Source: CAZWZG01 sp964638245
Lineage (GTDB): Bacteria; Pseudomonadota; Alphaproteobacteria; Rhodobacterales; Rhodobacteraceae
NCBI GenBank assembly: GCA_964638245.1
Contig: CAZWZG010000100.1
Span: forward strand, 1 to 11,166
DNA length: 11,166 nucleotides
Direction: 5' to 3'
Shown here one piece after another: positions 1-6,501 of this stretch (the first letter of the stretch is position 1; each line of letters starts with the position of its first letter). Made by a program: the position numbers and the translations under genes. The notes below the pieces were generated by a model. The model did not search any database, was not told the origin of the DNA, and saw nothing but the letters and a program-made list of their open reading frames with translations.

Positions 1-1
1 C

Positions 2-808
2 TTGCGCAACACGATGCGCTTCATGCTGGGGAGCCTTGCGGCCTTTGATGAGGCGGACCGCGTCGATCCCGCTGACATGCCCGAGCTCGAGCGTTGGGTG
101 CTGCATCGCCTAGCCGAACTCGATGTCACCGTTCGCGACGGCTATAAGGCGTTCGACTTCCAGGGTGTCTTCCGCGCGCTCTTTGAATTCGCGACGCTGG
201 ATCTGTCGGCCTTCTACTTCGATATCCGCAAAGACGTGCTCTATTGCGACGGCAACACGCTTGAGCGTCGCGCCGCACGCACAGTGCTCGACATCCTGTT
301 CCACCGCCTGACGACATGGCTCGCACCAATCCTCGTATTCACGATGGAAGAGGTCTGGCTGGAGCGGTATCCGGGCGAAGACAGTTCGATCCACCTGACC
401 GATATCCCCGATACGCCAGCTGATTGGCGGGATGATGCGCTGGCTGCAAAATGGTCCGGCATTCGCCGCGTCCGCCGCGCCGTCACGGCCGCTCTCGAAG
501 TCCAGCGTCGAGACAAAGTCATCGGGGCGTCGCTCGAAGCGGCTCCAGTGGTTCATGTCGAAGACGCAGCGGCGCTCGAAGCGGTGAAGTCGGTCGCCTT
601 CGAAGACGTCTGCATCACGTCTGGTATCATCCTGACAGACGAAGCGGCACCAGAAGACGCCTTCCGCATCCCGGAAGTCGACGGTGTTGGAGTAGTCTTC
701 GAAAAGGCAAGCGGCGACAAATGTCAGCGCTGCTGGAAGATCTTACCCGATGTTGGCGAACATGCGCACGCCGGCGTTTGCGGGCGATGCAACGACGCAC
801 TTGGCTGA
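2..808 (+). CDS. ileS: Isoleucyl-tRNA synthetase, C-terminal part (5' end outside window)
   Basis: This is the last 268 residues of a class I aminoacyl-tRNA synthetase that charges tRNA-Ile in the cytoplasm. The frame is open from the window edge, so the true start, the Rossmann catalytic domain, the editing domain and the KMSKS loop all lie upstream. What is visible is the helical anticodon-binding domain, beginning with LRNTMRFMLGSL and including the family-typical stretches FYFDIRKDVLY and LAPILVFTMEEVW. At the extreme C-terminus is the zinc-binding module CQRCWK...CGRCNDALG, with four cysteines at residues 241, 244, 260 and 263 of the fragment. This module is typical of bacterial IleRS of the E. 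coli type. The stop TGA is at 806-808. The next gene probably starts just inside this 3' end, which suggests cotranscription. Confidence 0.96.
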   Translation: MRNTMRFMLGSLAAFDEADRVDPADMPELERWVLHRLAELDVTVRDGYKAFDFQGVFRALFEFATLDLSAFYFDIRKDVLYCDGNTLERRAARTVLDILFHRLTTWLAPILVFTMEEVWLERYPGEDSSIHLTDIPDTPADWRDDALAAKWSGIRRVRRAVTAALEVQRRDKVIGASLEAAPVVHVEDAAALEAVKSVAFEDVCITSGIILTDEAAPEDAFRIPEVDGVGVVFEKASGDKCQRCWKILPDVGEHAHAGVCGRCNDALG

Positions 809-1040
809 GCCGTCAGATGAAACGATCGCCGCCGCGCTCTTGGCCAAGGCCAAAGCGCGGGGGCGTACGAAGACCTTCTGTCCATCGGACGTCGCACGAG
901 AACTGGCGGCTGATTGGCGTCCATTGATGCCGCGTATTCGAAAGGTAGCCGCGATGCTTCCCCTTGCCGCTACGCAGAAGGGTAGGGAGGTGAGCGCGGA
1001 ATCGGCGCATGGCGCAATTCGGCTTGGCCTTCGGCCCTAG
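801..1040 (+). CDS. DUF3253 family small protein
   Basis: A small protein matching the DUF3253 pattern: an N-terminal helix (DETIAAALLAKAKARG), then KTFCPSDVARELA, DWRPLMPRIRKVAAMLPL, a TQKGREV turn and a final GAIRLGL. The arrangement looks like a small winged-helix fold; function is unknown. The start is uncertain. The longest version begins at ATG 750 inside ileS and adds 17 residues that do not look like the family. TTG at 801 gives 79 residues, begins just before the conserved helix and overlaps the ileS stop by 8 bp, so I prefer it, although no clear ribosome binding site precedes it. The position suggests translation coupled to ileS. The stop TAG shares the four bases CTAG (1037-1040) with the stop of the convergent pcs gene. 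Confidence 0.78.
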   Translation: MAEPSDETIAAALLAKAKARGRTKTFCPSDVARELAADWRPLMPRIRKVAAMLPLAATQKGREVSAESAHGAIRLGLRP

Positions 1041-1732
1041 AGCCGCTCCCGATAGAGGATCTGCTGTGCCGCGCCTGCCAAGATCAGATAGACTGACGTG
1101 ACCGCGAGGCCCACTTGTGCCCAACTGGTCGGATCGAAGTCGAGCCACGCCGCCCAGCCGGCAAACCCGGTCCATGCAATCGTCATTGGGAGTGAGATTG
1201 CCCGCCAGCGATCTGTGCGCACCGGATGGATGAATTTGACGTTGGTGAACATCGCAATGGCAAGGATCACGACGATGGCGAGGATCGTCCAGAAATCCGG
1301 TTTGAGGGCAAAAAGCACCAGCACCACCATGTTCCAGCATCCCGGGAAACCGGCAAAGGAATTGTCGCGGGTCTTCATGCGCGTGTCGGCGAAGTAGATC
1401 ACGCTCGTGAAGGTGATCACGATGATCGCGATCCACCCTGTCCAGCCGGGCAAAAGCCCTGAGGTGAAGAGGGCGAAGGCGGGGATGAAGACGTAGGTCA
1501 GGTAATCGATGATCAGATCAAGGAGAACGCCATCGAACTGGGGCGCGAACTGCTTGACGTCGTATTTGCGCGCGAGCGGACCGTCGATCCCGTCGACTGC
1601 AAAGGCGACCACCAGCCAAAGAAACATGACGTCCCATTTTCCATCAACCGCTGCCAGCATCGCCAGCATCGCAAAAACCGCTCCACTGGCGGTGAGCAAA
1701 TGAACGGAAAGGGCGCGGAGGCGGGCTGTCAT
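1037..1732 (-). CDS. pcs: Phosphatidylcholine synthase
   Basis: A 231-residue integral membrane enzyme that condenses CDP-diacylglycerol with free choline to make phosphatidylcholine in one step at the inner membrane. It carries the CDP-alcohol phosphotransferase signature as D50-G51-x2-A54-R55-x12-G68-x3-D72-x3-D76. The 12-residue spacing, where other family members have 8, is the Pcs variant. The following LIIDYLTYVFIPAF is also Pcs-typical. About eight hydrophobic segments fill the rest, and the length is close to known Pcs (about 240). The frame stays open up to 1924, but that part runs into xerC and lacks family similarity. ATG at 1732 (MTARLRALSVHLL) is therefore the start, without a strong Shine-Dalgarno. 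It is the last gene of the leftward block, separated from xerC by 94 bp with strong hairpins, so it may have its own promoter. Confidence 0.93.
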   Translation of the reverse strand: MTARLRALSVHLLTASGAVFAMLAMLAAVDGKWDVMFLWLVVAFAVDGIDGPLARKYDVKQFAPQFDGVLLDLIIDYLTYVFIPAFALFTSGLLPGWTGWIAIIVITFTSVIYFADTRMKTRDNSFAGFPGCWNMVVLVLFALKPDFWTILAIVVILAIAMFTNVKFIHPVRTDRWRAISLPMTIAWTGFAGWAAWLDFDPTSWAQVGLAVTSVYLILAGAAQQILYRERL

Positions 1733-1769
1733 GAAGGTGTCATGGAGCAAAATACTTGGCGAGACAACA

Positions 1770-1814
1770 GGGGCTCTGCCCCGCCGCTGCGCGGCTCCCC
1801 GGGATATTTGGGGA
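1770..1814. repeat. G+C-rich triple-hairpin intergenic element
   Basis: Three inverted repeats stand side by side between xerC and pcs. They are GGGGC-TCT-GCCCC (1770-1782), GCCGC-TGC-GCGGC (1783-1795) and TCCCC...GGGGA (arms 1796-1800 and 1810-1814, loop containing GGGATATTT). The combination of GGGGCTCTGCCCC and CCCCGGGATATTTGG resembles a motif I recall from many intergenic and gene-end positions in Rhodobacteraceae genomes. That part is recollection, not a search. Read leftward it sits just after the xerC stop, so it could act as a transcription terminator, mRNA stabiliser or processing site before pcs. It has no long T-run for a classical intrinsic terminator. Confidence 0.6.
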
Positions 1815-1826
1815 CCTTTGGAGCAG

Positions 1827-2750
1827 TCAGGGCGTTCGTGCAGCGGGGTGCGCCGCGTCATAGATATCCAGAAGCCGGTCCGTGTCGACAGCGGTGTAAG
1901 CTTGGGTTGTCGAAAGGGACGCATGGCCCAGAAGTTCCTGGATCGAGCGCAAGTCGCCGCCCTGTGTCATCAAATGCGTGGCAAACGAGTGGCGCATGGC
2001 GTGGGGCGTAGCCGTTGCGGGAAGGCCAAGAACAGCGCGCGCGGCCTCCATTGCCTTTTGTATGGGGCGTGGCGACAGAGCGCCACCGCGCACAGCGCGG
2101 AAAAGGGCGGCTTCTGGTTCGACCGGGAAAGGGCAGGCGGCGACGTAACGGGCAACGGCATCGGCGCAAATCGGCAGGATCGGCACCATGCGTTCCTTAT
2201 CGCCCTTGCCGCGTATCCGGAGGCTGTCGGATAGCGGAAACGATGCGCCTGTCAAGGAAAGCGCCTCCGATATTCGCAGCCCCGCACCGTAAAGCAGCGT
2301 CACGACGGCAACGTCGCGTTGCCCGACCCAAGGCATGTCGGCCATTTCCCCGACCGTTGCGATCATTTGCACGGCTGCATCGGGCGGAAGGGGTCGCGGC
2401 AGAGGGCGTTTGAATCGCGGCGAACGTGTGGACAGCACCGGTGTGACATCAAATCCGTCGCGCTCCCCCAGCCAGGCCATGAACTGTTTCACCGCCGACA
2501 ATTGCCGCGCCAAGGAGCGCGCCGAGACGCCGCGCCCCCGCTCGGACGCCATCCAGGATCGCATGTCGGAAATGGTCACCCGTGCAATCGCTCCCGTACC
2601 CAGAGCGTCGCCATGGTGCGTCTGAAGAAAACCGAGGAACCCCGCCACGTCATTGCGATACGCGTTTATGGTGTTGTCCGCCCGCCCTTTCAGAGCGGCC
2701 AAACCTGTTAGCCATTGGTTCAGAGCGTCATCTGAACCAGCGCTGATCAC
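1827..2750 (-). CDS. xerC: Tyrosine recombinase XerC
   Basis: A site-specific tyrosine recombinase of the Xer family, which with XerD resolves chromosome dimers at dif near the division septum. Numbering from an in-frame TTG at 2759 (310 residues), the N-terminal SAM-like DNA-binding domain covers roughly 10-105 (TINAYRNDVAGFLGFL, SARSLARQLSAVKQFMAWL). The catalytic domain follows with all active residues: R162 (YGAGLRISEAL), K185 (GKGDKER), H253 and R256 (HAMRHSFATHL), H279 (LLGHASLSTTQ) and nucleophile Y288 (TQAYTAVD). The GTG at 2750, giving 307 residues, overlaps the upstream DUF484 stop as GTGA and is chosen as the likelier start, implying translational coupling. Calling it XerC rather than XerD rests on overall resemblance and the DUF484 neighbour, a pairing also seen in gammaproteobacteria. 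Nothing suggests a mobile-element integrase. Confidence 0.9.
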   Translation of the reverse strand: MISAGSDDALNQWLTGLAALKGRADNTINAYRNDVAGFLGFLQTHHGDALGTGAIARVTISDMRSWMASERGRGVSARSLARQLSAVKQFMAWLGERDGFDVTPVLSTRSPRFKRPLPRPLPPDAAVQMIATVGEMADMPWVGQRDVAVVTLLYGAGLRISEALSLTGASFPLSDSLRIRGKGDKERMVPILPICADAVARYVAACPFPVEPEAALFRAVRGGALSPRPIQKAMEAARAVLGLPATATPHAMRHSFATHLMTQGGDLRSIQELLGHASLSTTQAYTAVDTDRLLDIYDAAHPAARTP

Positions 2751-3454
2751 GCCAGCCAACGGCGCATGGTTTTCTCAAAAGCGCTGCTAAAGAACGTCAG
2801 AAGGTCGGTGCCCTGACTGGAGGCAAACAGATGCGGGTCTTCGGAGCCCATCGCCAACATCGCTGGCAGGCGGCTGGGGCCAATGTCCAGTTTGAGGCAG
2901 GCTTCGGACTGTATGAACCCGTCGCTTGCGCCGTATAGCCCGCCGGAGTCCGGGTGGATTTGGCGCAGTGTCACCTGGCGAATGGGAATGTCGCGCCCGT
3001 AGGTGATATAGTCGTCGACGAATCCCGGCTCGGCAATGCTGAGCACTTCGCTGACTTTTTGCAGCATCCGCTTGGACGGGTCCTGCTTGCTTTCCAGCAC
3101 AAGGCGCACGGCATCCACGCGCAGGATGTTGGCCACATCACCGGCAAGATCACTTAGAAACTCTTCGAAGGTCACAGCATCCAGCAGGCGCAGCACCGCA
3201 CGCTGGACCTGATTGGTGCCTGCAAGATTTTCATAGGCGGCCGCGATGACGCTTTTGTGCATGTCTTCAAGCCGGGCAAGTCGCGCTTCGAGGCGGTCCA
3301 TCGCCACCGAACGCAGGTCCACGATATTGTGGCCCATCGCCTTTTCATTGGCATCCACGAGCGCGCGCATCACATCCGCGTCTTCAAGGATCATCGACGG
3401 TTCGCTCAGGATTTTCTGGCGAAGGTCGTCCAGTGCTTTTGCGCTCGTGGTCAT
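2747..3454 (-). CDS. DUF484 family protein
   Basis: A 235-residue soluble protein of the DUF484 family. The N-terminal segment (DDLRQKILSEPSMILEDADV) is followed by a helical, possibly coiled-coil stretch at about residues 45-70 (RSVAMDRLEARLARLEDMHK). The rest, from about residue 75, resembles a GAF-like domain, including DVANILRVDAVRLVLES and the conserved LPAMLAMGSEDPHLF near the C-terminus. No enzymatic function is established for the family. Its repeated position directly before xerC in proteobacteria suggests a link with Xer recombination, but that is inference. The ATG at 3454 is preceded by GGCAGGGGC, a weak binding site. It lies 33 bp after talC and its TGA overlaps the xerC start, so it is the middle gene of a leftward operon. 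Confidence 0.87.
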   Translation of the reverse strand: MTTSAKALDDLRQKILSEPSMILEDADVMRALVDANEKAMGHNIVDLRSVAMDRLEARLARLEDMHKSVIAAAYENLAGTNQVQRAVLRLLDAVTFEEFLSDLAGDVANILRVDAVRLVLESKQDPSKRMLQKVSEVLSIAEPGFVDDYITYGRDIPIRQVTLRQIHPDSGGLYGASDGFIQSEACLKLDIGPSRLPAMLAMGSEDPHLFASSQGTDLLTFFSSAFEKTMRRWLA

Positions 3455-3487
3455 GTTACAGCCCCTGCCTCTGGCCGGGCAGATGGC

Positions 3488-4141
3488 CTAGAGGATCTTC
3501 TGACCTGTCTTTTCCCAGTCCTTGAGGAATGCCTCAAGTCCTTTGTCCGTCAATGGGTGAGATGCCATCTTGCGGATGACTTCGGGTGGCGCGGTTGCAA
3601 CATCTGCGCCGATACGGGCGGCTTCGGTCATGTGATTGACCGAGCGGATCGAGGCGGCAAGAATTTGAGTTTCGAACCCGTAGTTGTCGTAAATCTCGCG
3701 GATATCCTCGATCAGTTCCATACCGTCAATGTTGATATCATCAAGGCGACCAACGAAAGGCGAGATGAACGTCGCGCCAGCCTTGGCGGCCAGCAGAGCC
3801 TGATTGGCGGAAAAACAAAGGGTGACGTTGAGCATCCGGCCTTCGTCGGACAGCACTTTGCACGCTTTCAGACCATCCCAGGTCAACGGCACTTTGATCG
3901 TGATATTGGGCGCAATCTTGGCCAGCTCACGTCCTTCAGCGATCATGCCTTCGGCGTCGAGCGCGACAGTTTCAGCGCTGACAGGACCATCTACCATGTC
4001 ACAGATTTCTTTGGTGACTTCCTTGATGTCGCGCCCGGATTTCATGATCAGAGAGGGGTTCGTTGTGACCCCATCGACCATTCCCAGATCGTTCAACTCG
4101 CGGATGGCATCCGTGTCGGCGGTGTCTACGAAAAACTTCAT
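3488..4141 (-). CDS. tal: Transaldolase, TalC/fructose-6-phosphate aldolase-like family
   Basis: A 217-residue TIM-barrel enzyme of the short transaldolase subfamily, expected to move dihydroxyacetone units between sugar phosphates in the pentose phosphate pathway. It starts MKFFVDTADTDAIREL at ATG 4141, with AGAGGG as ribosome binding site 9-10 bases upstream. The frame continues to 4420 but that part is unlike the family. Visible motifs are GVTTNPSLI (24-32), the Schiff-base lysine K83 in ITIKVPLT, NVTLCFSANQALLAAKAGA (105-123) and ISPFVGRLDD (126-135). Glu57 (SAETVA) and Phe129 (SPFVGR) occupy positions where true fructose-6-phosphate aldolase has Gln and Tyr, so transaldolase activity is likelier. 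It is the first gene of a leftward operon with DUF484 and xerC, divergent from priA. Confidence 0.92.
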   Translation of the reverse strand: MKFFVDTADTDAIRELNDLGMVDGVTTNPSLIMKSGRDIKEVTKEICDMVDGPVSAETVALDAEGMIAEGRELAKIAPNITIKVPLTWDGLKACKVLSDEGRMLNVTLCFSANQALLAAKAGATFISPFVGRLDDINIDGMELIEDIREIYDNYGFETQILAASIRSVNHMTEAARIGADVATAPPEVIRKMASHPLTDKGLEAFLKDWEKTGQKIL

Positions 4142-4186
4142 GTCGTATCCCTCTTGCTCGTGTTGGCGGTCTCTTAGCGGAATGGC

Positions 4187-4202
4187 GGGTTTCGCGAAAC
4201 CC
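4187..4202. promoter_or_regulatory. Perfect 16-bp palindrome in the tal leader
   Basis: GGGTTTCG followed directly by CGAAACCC is a perfect, uninterrupted dyad 46-61 bp before the tal start codon. It would lie about 25-40 bases downstream of the predicted transcription start. It could be an operator for a dimeric regulator. A short RNA hairpin is less likely because no loop bases remain without opening the centre. No regulator gene lies beside it in the window. Confidence 0.55.
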
Positions 4203-4232
4203 AAAAGCCGGACCGTCGTATGCGTTAGCGCT

Positions 4233-4261
4233 ATCATAAGGCGCTTTAGGCCGGATTGCAA
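4233..4261 (-). promoter_or_regulatory. Predicted sigma-70-type promoter for tal-DUF484-xerC
   Basis: On the minus strand TTGCAA (4256-4261) and TATGAT (4233-4238) are separated by exactly 17 bp. This matches the housekeeping consensus at four of six and five of six positions. Transcription would begin near 4226 and leave an untranslated leader of about 85 bases carrying the 4187-4202 palindrome. Confidence 0.5.
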
Positions 4262-4311
4262 AACCGCTTGATCCGCTTGCCCCGGGACGCAGTGCGCCGT
4301 ATCCCGAGTAC

Positions 4312-6501
4312 ATGGACCGACATTTCCAGGCAGGCGAAAGAGTGGGCGTTTTGACGACCCAGCCGCTTGATCGTGTGCTGGACTATCGCGCGCCCGAAGG
4401 CGGCGTGCGGGTAGGATCAATCGTCGAGGTCCCGCTAGGCCCGCGAAAGGTTCCGGGCGTCGTCTGGGGCGCGGGCGAAGGCGGCTATGACATGGCCAAG
4501 CTGCGCGGCGTGTCCAACGTCACTGACCTACCCGCGATGCGACTGGAAATGCGGACGTTTATCGAACGTGCGGCGGCTTACACGCTGACCCCGCTTCCGG
4601 CGATGTTGCGTCTGGCTTTGAGGATGCCGGGGCTGGGTGCGCCACAATCGATAATGTGCCTCTACCGGCGAGGTGAGGGCGCGCCAGACCGCATGACGCC
4701 AGCGCGCACCCGCGTTCTGGACACGCTCGATGAGATGGGCGGATTGGGCTTTACGCTCAAGGAACTGGCCGACGCAGCAGGCGTGACGTCGTCGGTGGTC
4801 AAAGGGCTTTTGCCTTCGAATGCGGTGATCGAAATACCCATGCCGAAGGATCGGCCCTTCCCGCCGCTGGACCCCGAGCGGCGAGGTCACGACCTTACCA
4901 AGGACCAGGAATTGGCTGCGTCACGCCTGCGCGAGGATGTTGCGTCGCGCACTTACGGGGCCACGCTTTTAAAGGGCGTGACAGGGTCGGGGAAAACCGA
5001 GGTTTATCTCGAGGCGGTGACCGAGGCGTTGCGTCAAGGCCGTCAGGCCCTTGTGCTGCTACCTGAAATCGCTTTGACGGCTGAATTCCTGACCCGGGTC
5101 GAGGCCCGCTTTGGCGCGCGCCCCGCCGAGTGGCACTCCGGGATCACCATGGCAGAGCGTCGCCGGACTTGGCGAATGGTGGCCGAGGGCGGGGCGGAAC
5201 TGGTGGTCGGTGCACGCTCGGCGCTTTTTCTGCCGTTCAGCGACCTTGGCCTGATCGTCGTCGATGAGGAACACGACACAAGTTACAAGCAGGAGGACGG
5301 GGTGCTGTACAACGCGCGCGACATGGCCGTGCTGCGCGCGTCCTTGGAGAACGCCCATGTCGTGCTGGCCTCAGCAACGCCGTCTCTGGAAAGCTGGGCC
5401 AATGTCGAGGCGGGCAAGTACAATCGTCTCGATCTGACGACTCGGTTTGGCCCCGCGATCATGCCCAAGCTGGGCGCAATCGACATGCGCGAGGAAGCGC
5501 TGCCGGCCAATCGCTGGATTTCGGATCGGCTTGTCCGCGAGATAACCGAGCGCATCGAACTGGGCGAGCAGTCGCTATTGTTCCTCAATCGCCGCGGTTA
5601 TGCGCCGGTTACGCTGTGTCGGGCGTGCGGCCATCAGATCGGCTGTGCCCATTGCGATGCGCGCATGGTCGAGCACCGCTTTCAAAAGCGCCTCGTGTGC
5701 CATCAATGCGGCGAGACCGAGCCGATCCCGACGGAGTGTCCGAACTGTGGGGCCGAAGATCGTCTGGCGCCCGTTGGGCCCGGGGTGGAGCGGTTGGCCG
5801 AAGAGGCAGTCGAACTTTTCCCGGAGGCACGGATCGCGGTGTTGTCGTCGGACCTTTTTGGGTCGGCGCGCGCGCTGAAGGACGCCATCGCCGAAATCGC
5901 CGAGGGCGAGGCGGACATCATCATCGGGACGCAAATTGTTGCCAAGGGGCACAACTTTCCAAAGCTGACGTTGGTCGGCGTGATCGATGCGGATCTCGGG
6001 TTGCAGGGATCAGACCTGCGCGCGGCTGAGCGCACGTTTCAACTCATGCGCCAGGTGGCAGGGCGGGCAGGCCGGGTCGAGCGGCCAGGCACGGCGTTGC
6101 TGCAGACCTTTCAGCCCGATCACCCCGTCATCAAATCGATCCTTGGCGGCGATGAAGAAACATTCTGGGGCGCCGAAGCGTCCGAGCGGCGCGGCGCGGG
6201 CGTGCCGCCTTATGGTCGTATGGCGGGCATCATCCTAAGCAGCCCTGATGTGCAAGAGGTCTTCGATTTTGGTATGGCGCTGGCGCGGGCCGATGGACCA
6301 CTTCGCGCCGTTGGAGCCGAGTTGTACGGCCCCGCACCAGCACCGATCGCGCGCATTCGCGGTCGACACCGTGTCCGGCTGTTGATCAAGGCCAAGAAGT
6401 CTGCACCGATCCAGCCCGCGATCGCAAAATGGTTGGCTCAGCTGAAACCGCCAACGAACTTACGGCTGGCCGTCGATATCGATCCGCAGAGCTTCTTTTA
6501 A
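4312..6501 (+). CDS. priA: Primosomal protein N' (replication restart helicase PriA)
   Basis: A 729-residue superfamily 2 DNA helicase that recognises stalled forks and D-loops and reloads the replisome; E. coli PriA is 732 residues. The N-terminal 3' DNA-binding domain begins at about residue 10 (VGVLTTQPLDRVLDYRAPEG). A winged-helix region lies around 125-175. Helicase motifs follow: Walker A GVTGSGKTE (222-230), DEEH (318-321), ASATPSLESW (353-362), GTQIVAKGHNFP (539-550) and QVAGRAGR (581-588). Eight cysteines for two zinc ions are all present at 436, 439, 445, 448, 463, 466, 476 and 479. ATG 4312 fits the family start, though the ribosome binding site is weak. It is divergent from tal across 170 bp. 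Its TAA shares TTAA with the stop of the convergent downstream gene. Confidence 0.97.
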   Translation: MDRHFQAGERVGVLTTQPLDRVLDYRAPEGGVRVGSIVEVPLGPRKVPGVVWGAGEGGYDMAKLRGVSNVTDLPAMRLEMRTFIERAAAYTLTPLPAMLRLALRMPGLGAPQSIMCLYRRGEGAPDRMTPARTRVLDTLDEMGGLGFTLKELADAAGVTSSVVKGLLPSNAVIEIPMPKDRPFPPLDPERRGHDLTKDQELAASRLREDVASRTYGATLLKGVTGSGKTEVYLEAVTEALRQGRQALVLLPEIALTAEFLTRVEARFGARPAEWHSGITMAERRRTWRMVAEGGAELVVGARSALFLPFSDLGLIVVDEEHDTSYKQEDGVLYNARDMAVLRASLENAHVVLASATPSLESWANVEAGKYNRLDLTTRFGPAIMPKLGAIDMREEALPANRWISDRLVREITERIELGEQSLLFLNRRGYAPVTLCRACGHQIGCAHCDARMVEHRFQKRLVCHQCGETEPIPTECPNCGAEDRLAPVGPGVERLAEEAVELFPEARIAVLSSDLFGSARALKDAIAEIAEGEADIIIGTQIVAKGHNFPKLTLVGVIDADLGLQGSDLRAAERTFQLMRQVAGRAGRVERPGTALLQTFQPDHPVIKSILGGDEETFWGAEASERRGAGVPPYGRMAGIILSSPDVQEVFDFGMALARADGPLRAVGAELYGPAPAPIARIRGRHRVRLLIKAKKSAPIQPAIAKWLAQLKPPTNLRLAVDIDPQSFF

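Noticed and set aside
813..1436. A 207-codon minus-strand frame opposite the DUF3253 gene and overlapping pcs
   Set aside because: It is out of frame with pcs and antisense to DUF3253, with no domain; pcs explains the region.
1729..1743. A four-codon upstream reading frame on the minus strand whose TGA overlaps the pcs ATG
   Set aside because: It has no ribosome binding site and a frame this short arises easily by chance, so a regulatory leader peptide is not supported.
1733..1924. N-terminal extension of pcs by 64 residues
   Set aside because: It runs into the xerC coding sequence and the hairpin spacer, is rich in Arg and Pro, and begins after the normal Pcs N-terminus would be expected; ATG 1732 fits the family length.
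1827..2750. Tyrosine recombinase as a sign of an integrated element
   Set aside because: The protein has the full-length Xer layout and sits in a housekeeping operon with DUF484; no attachment-site repeats, tRNA or phage genes are nearby.
3257..4177. A 306-codon open frame on the plus strand opposite the DUF484 gene and tal
   Set aside because: It lies antisense to two well-supported genes, has no family resemblance, and long antisense frames are common in G+C-rich DNA.
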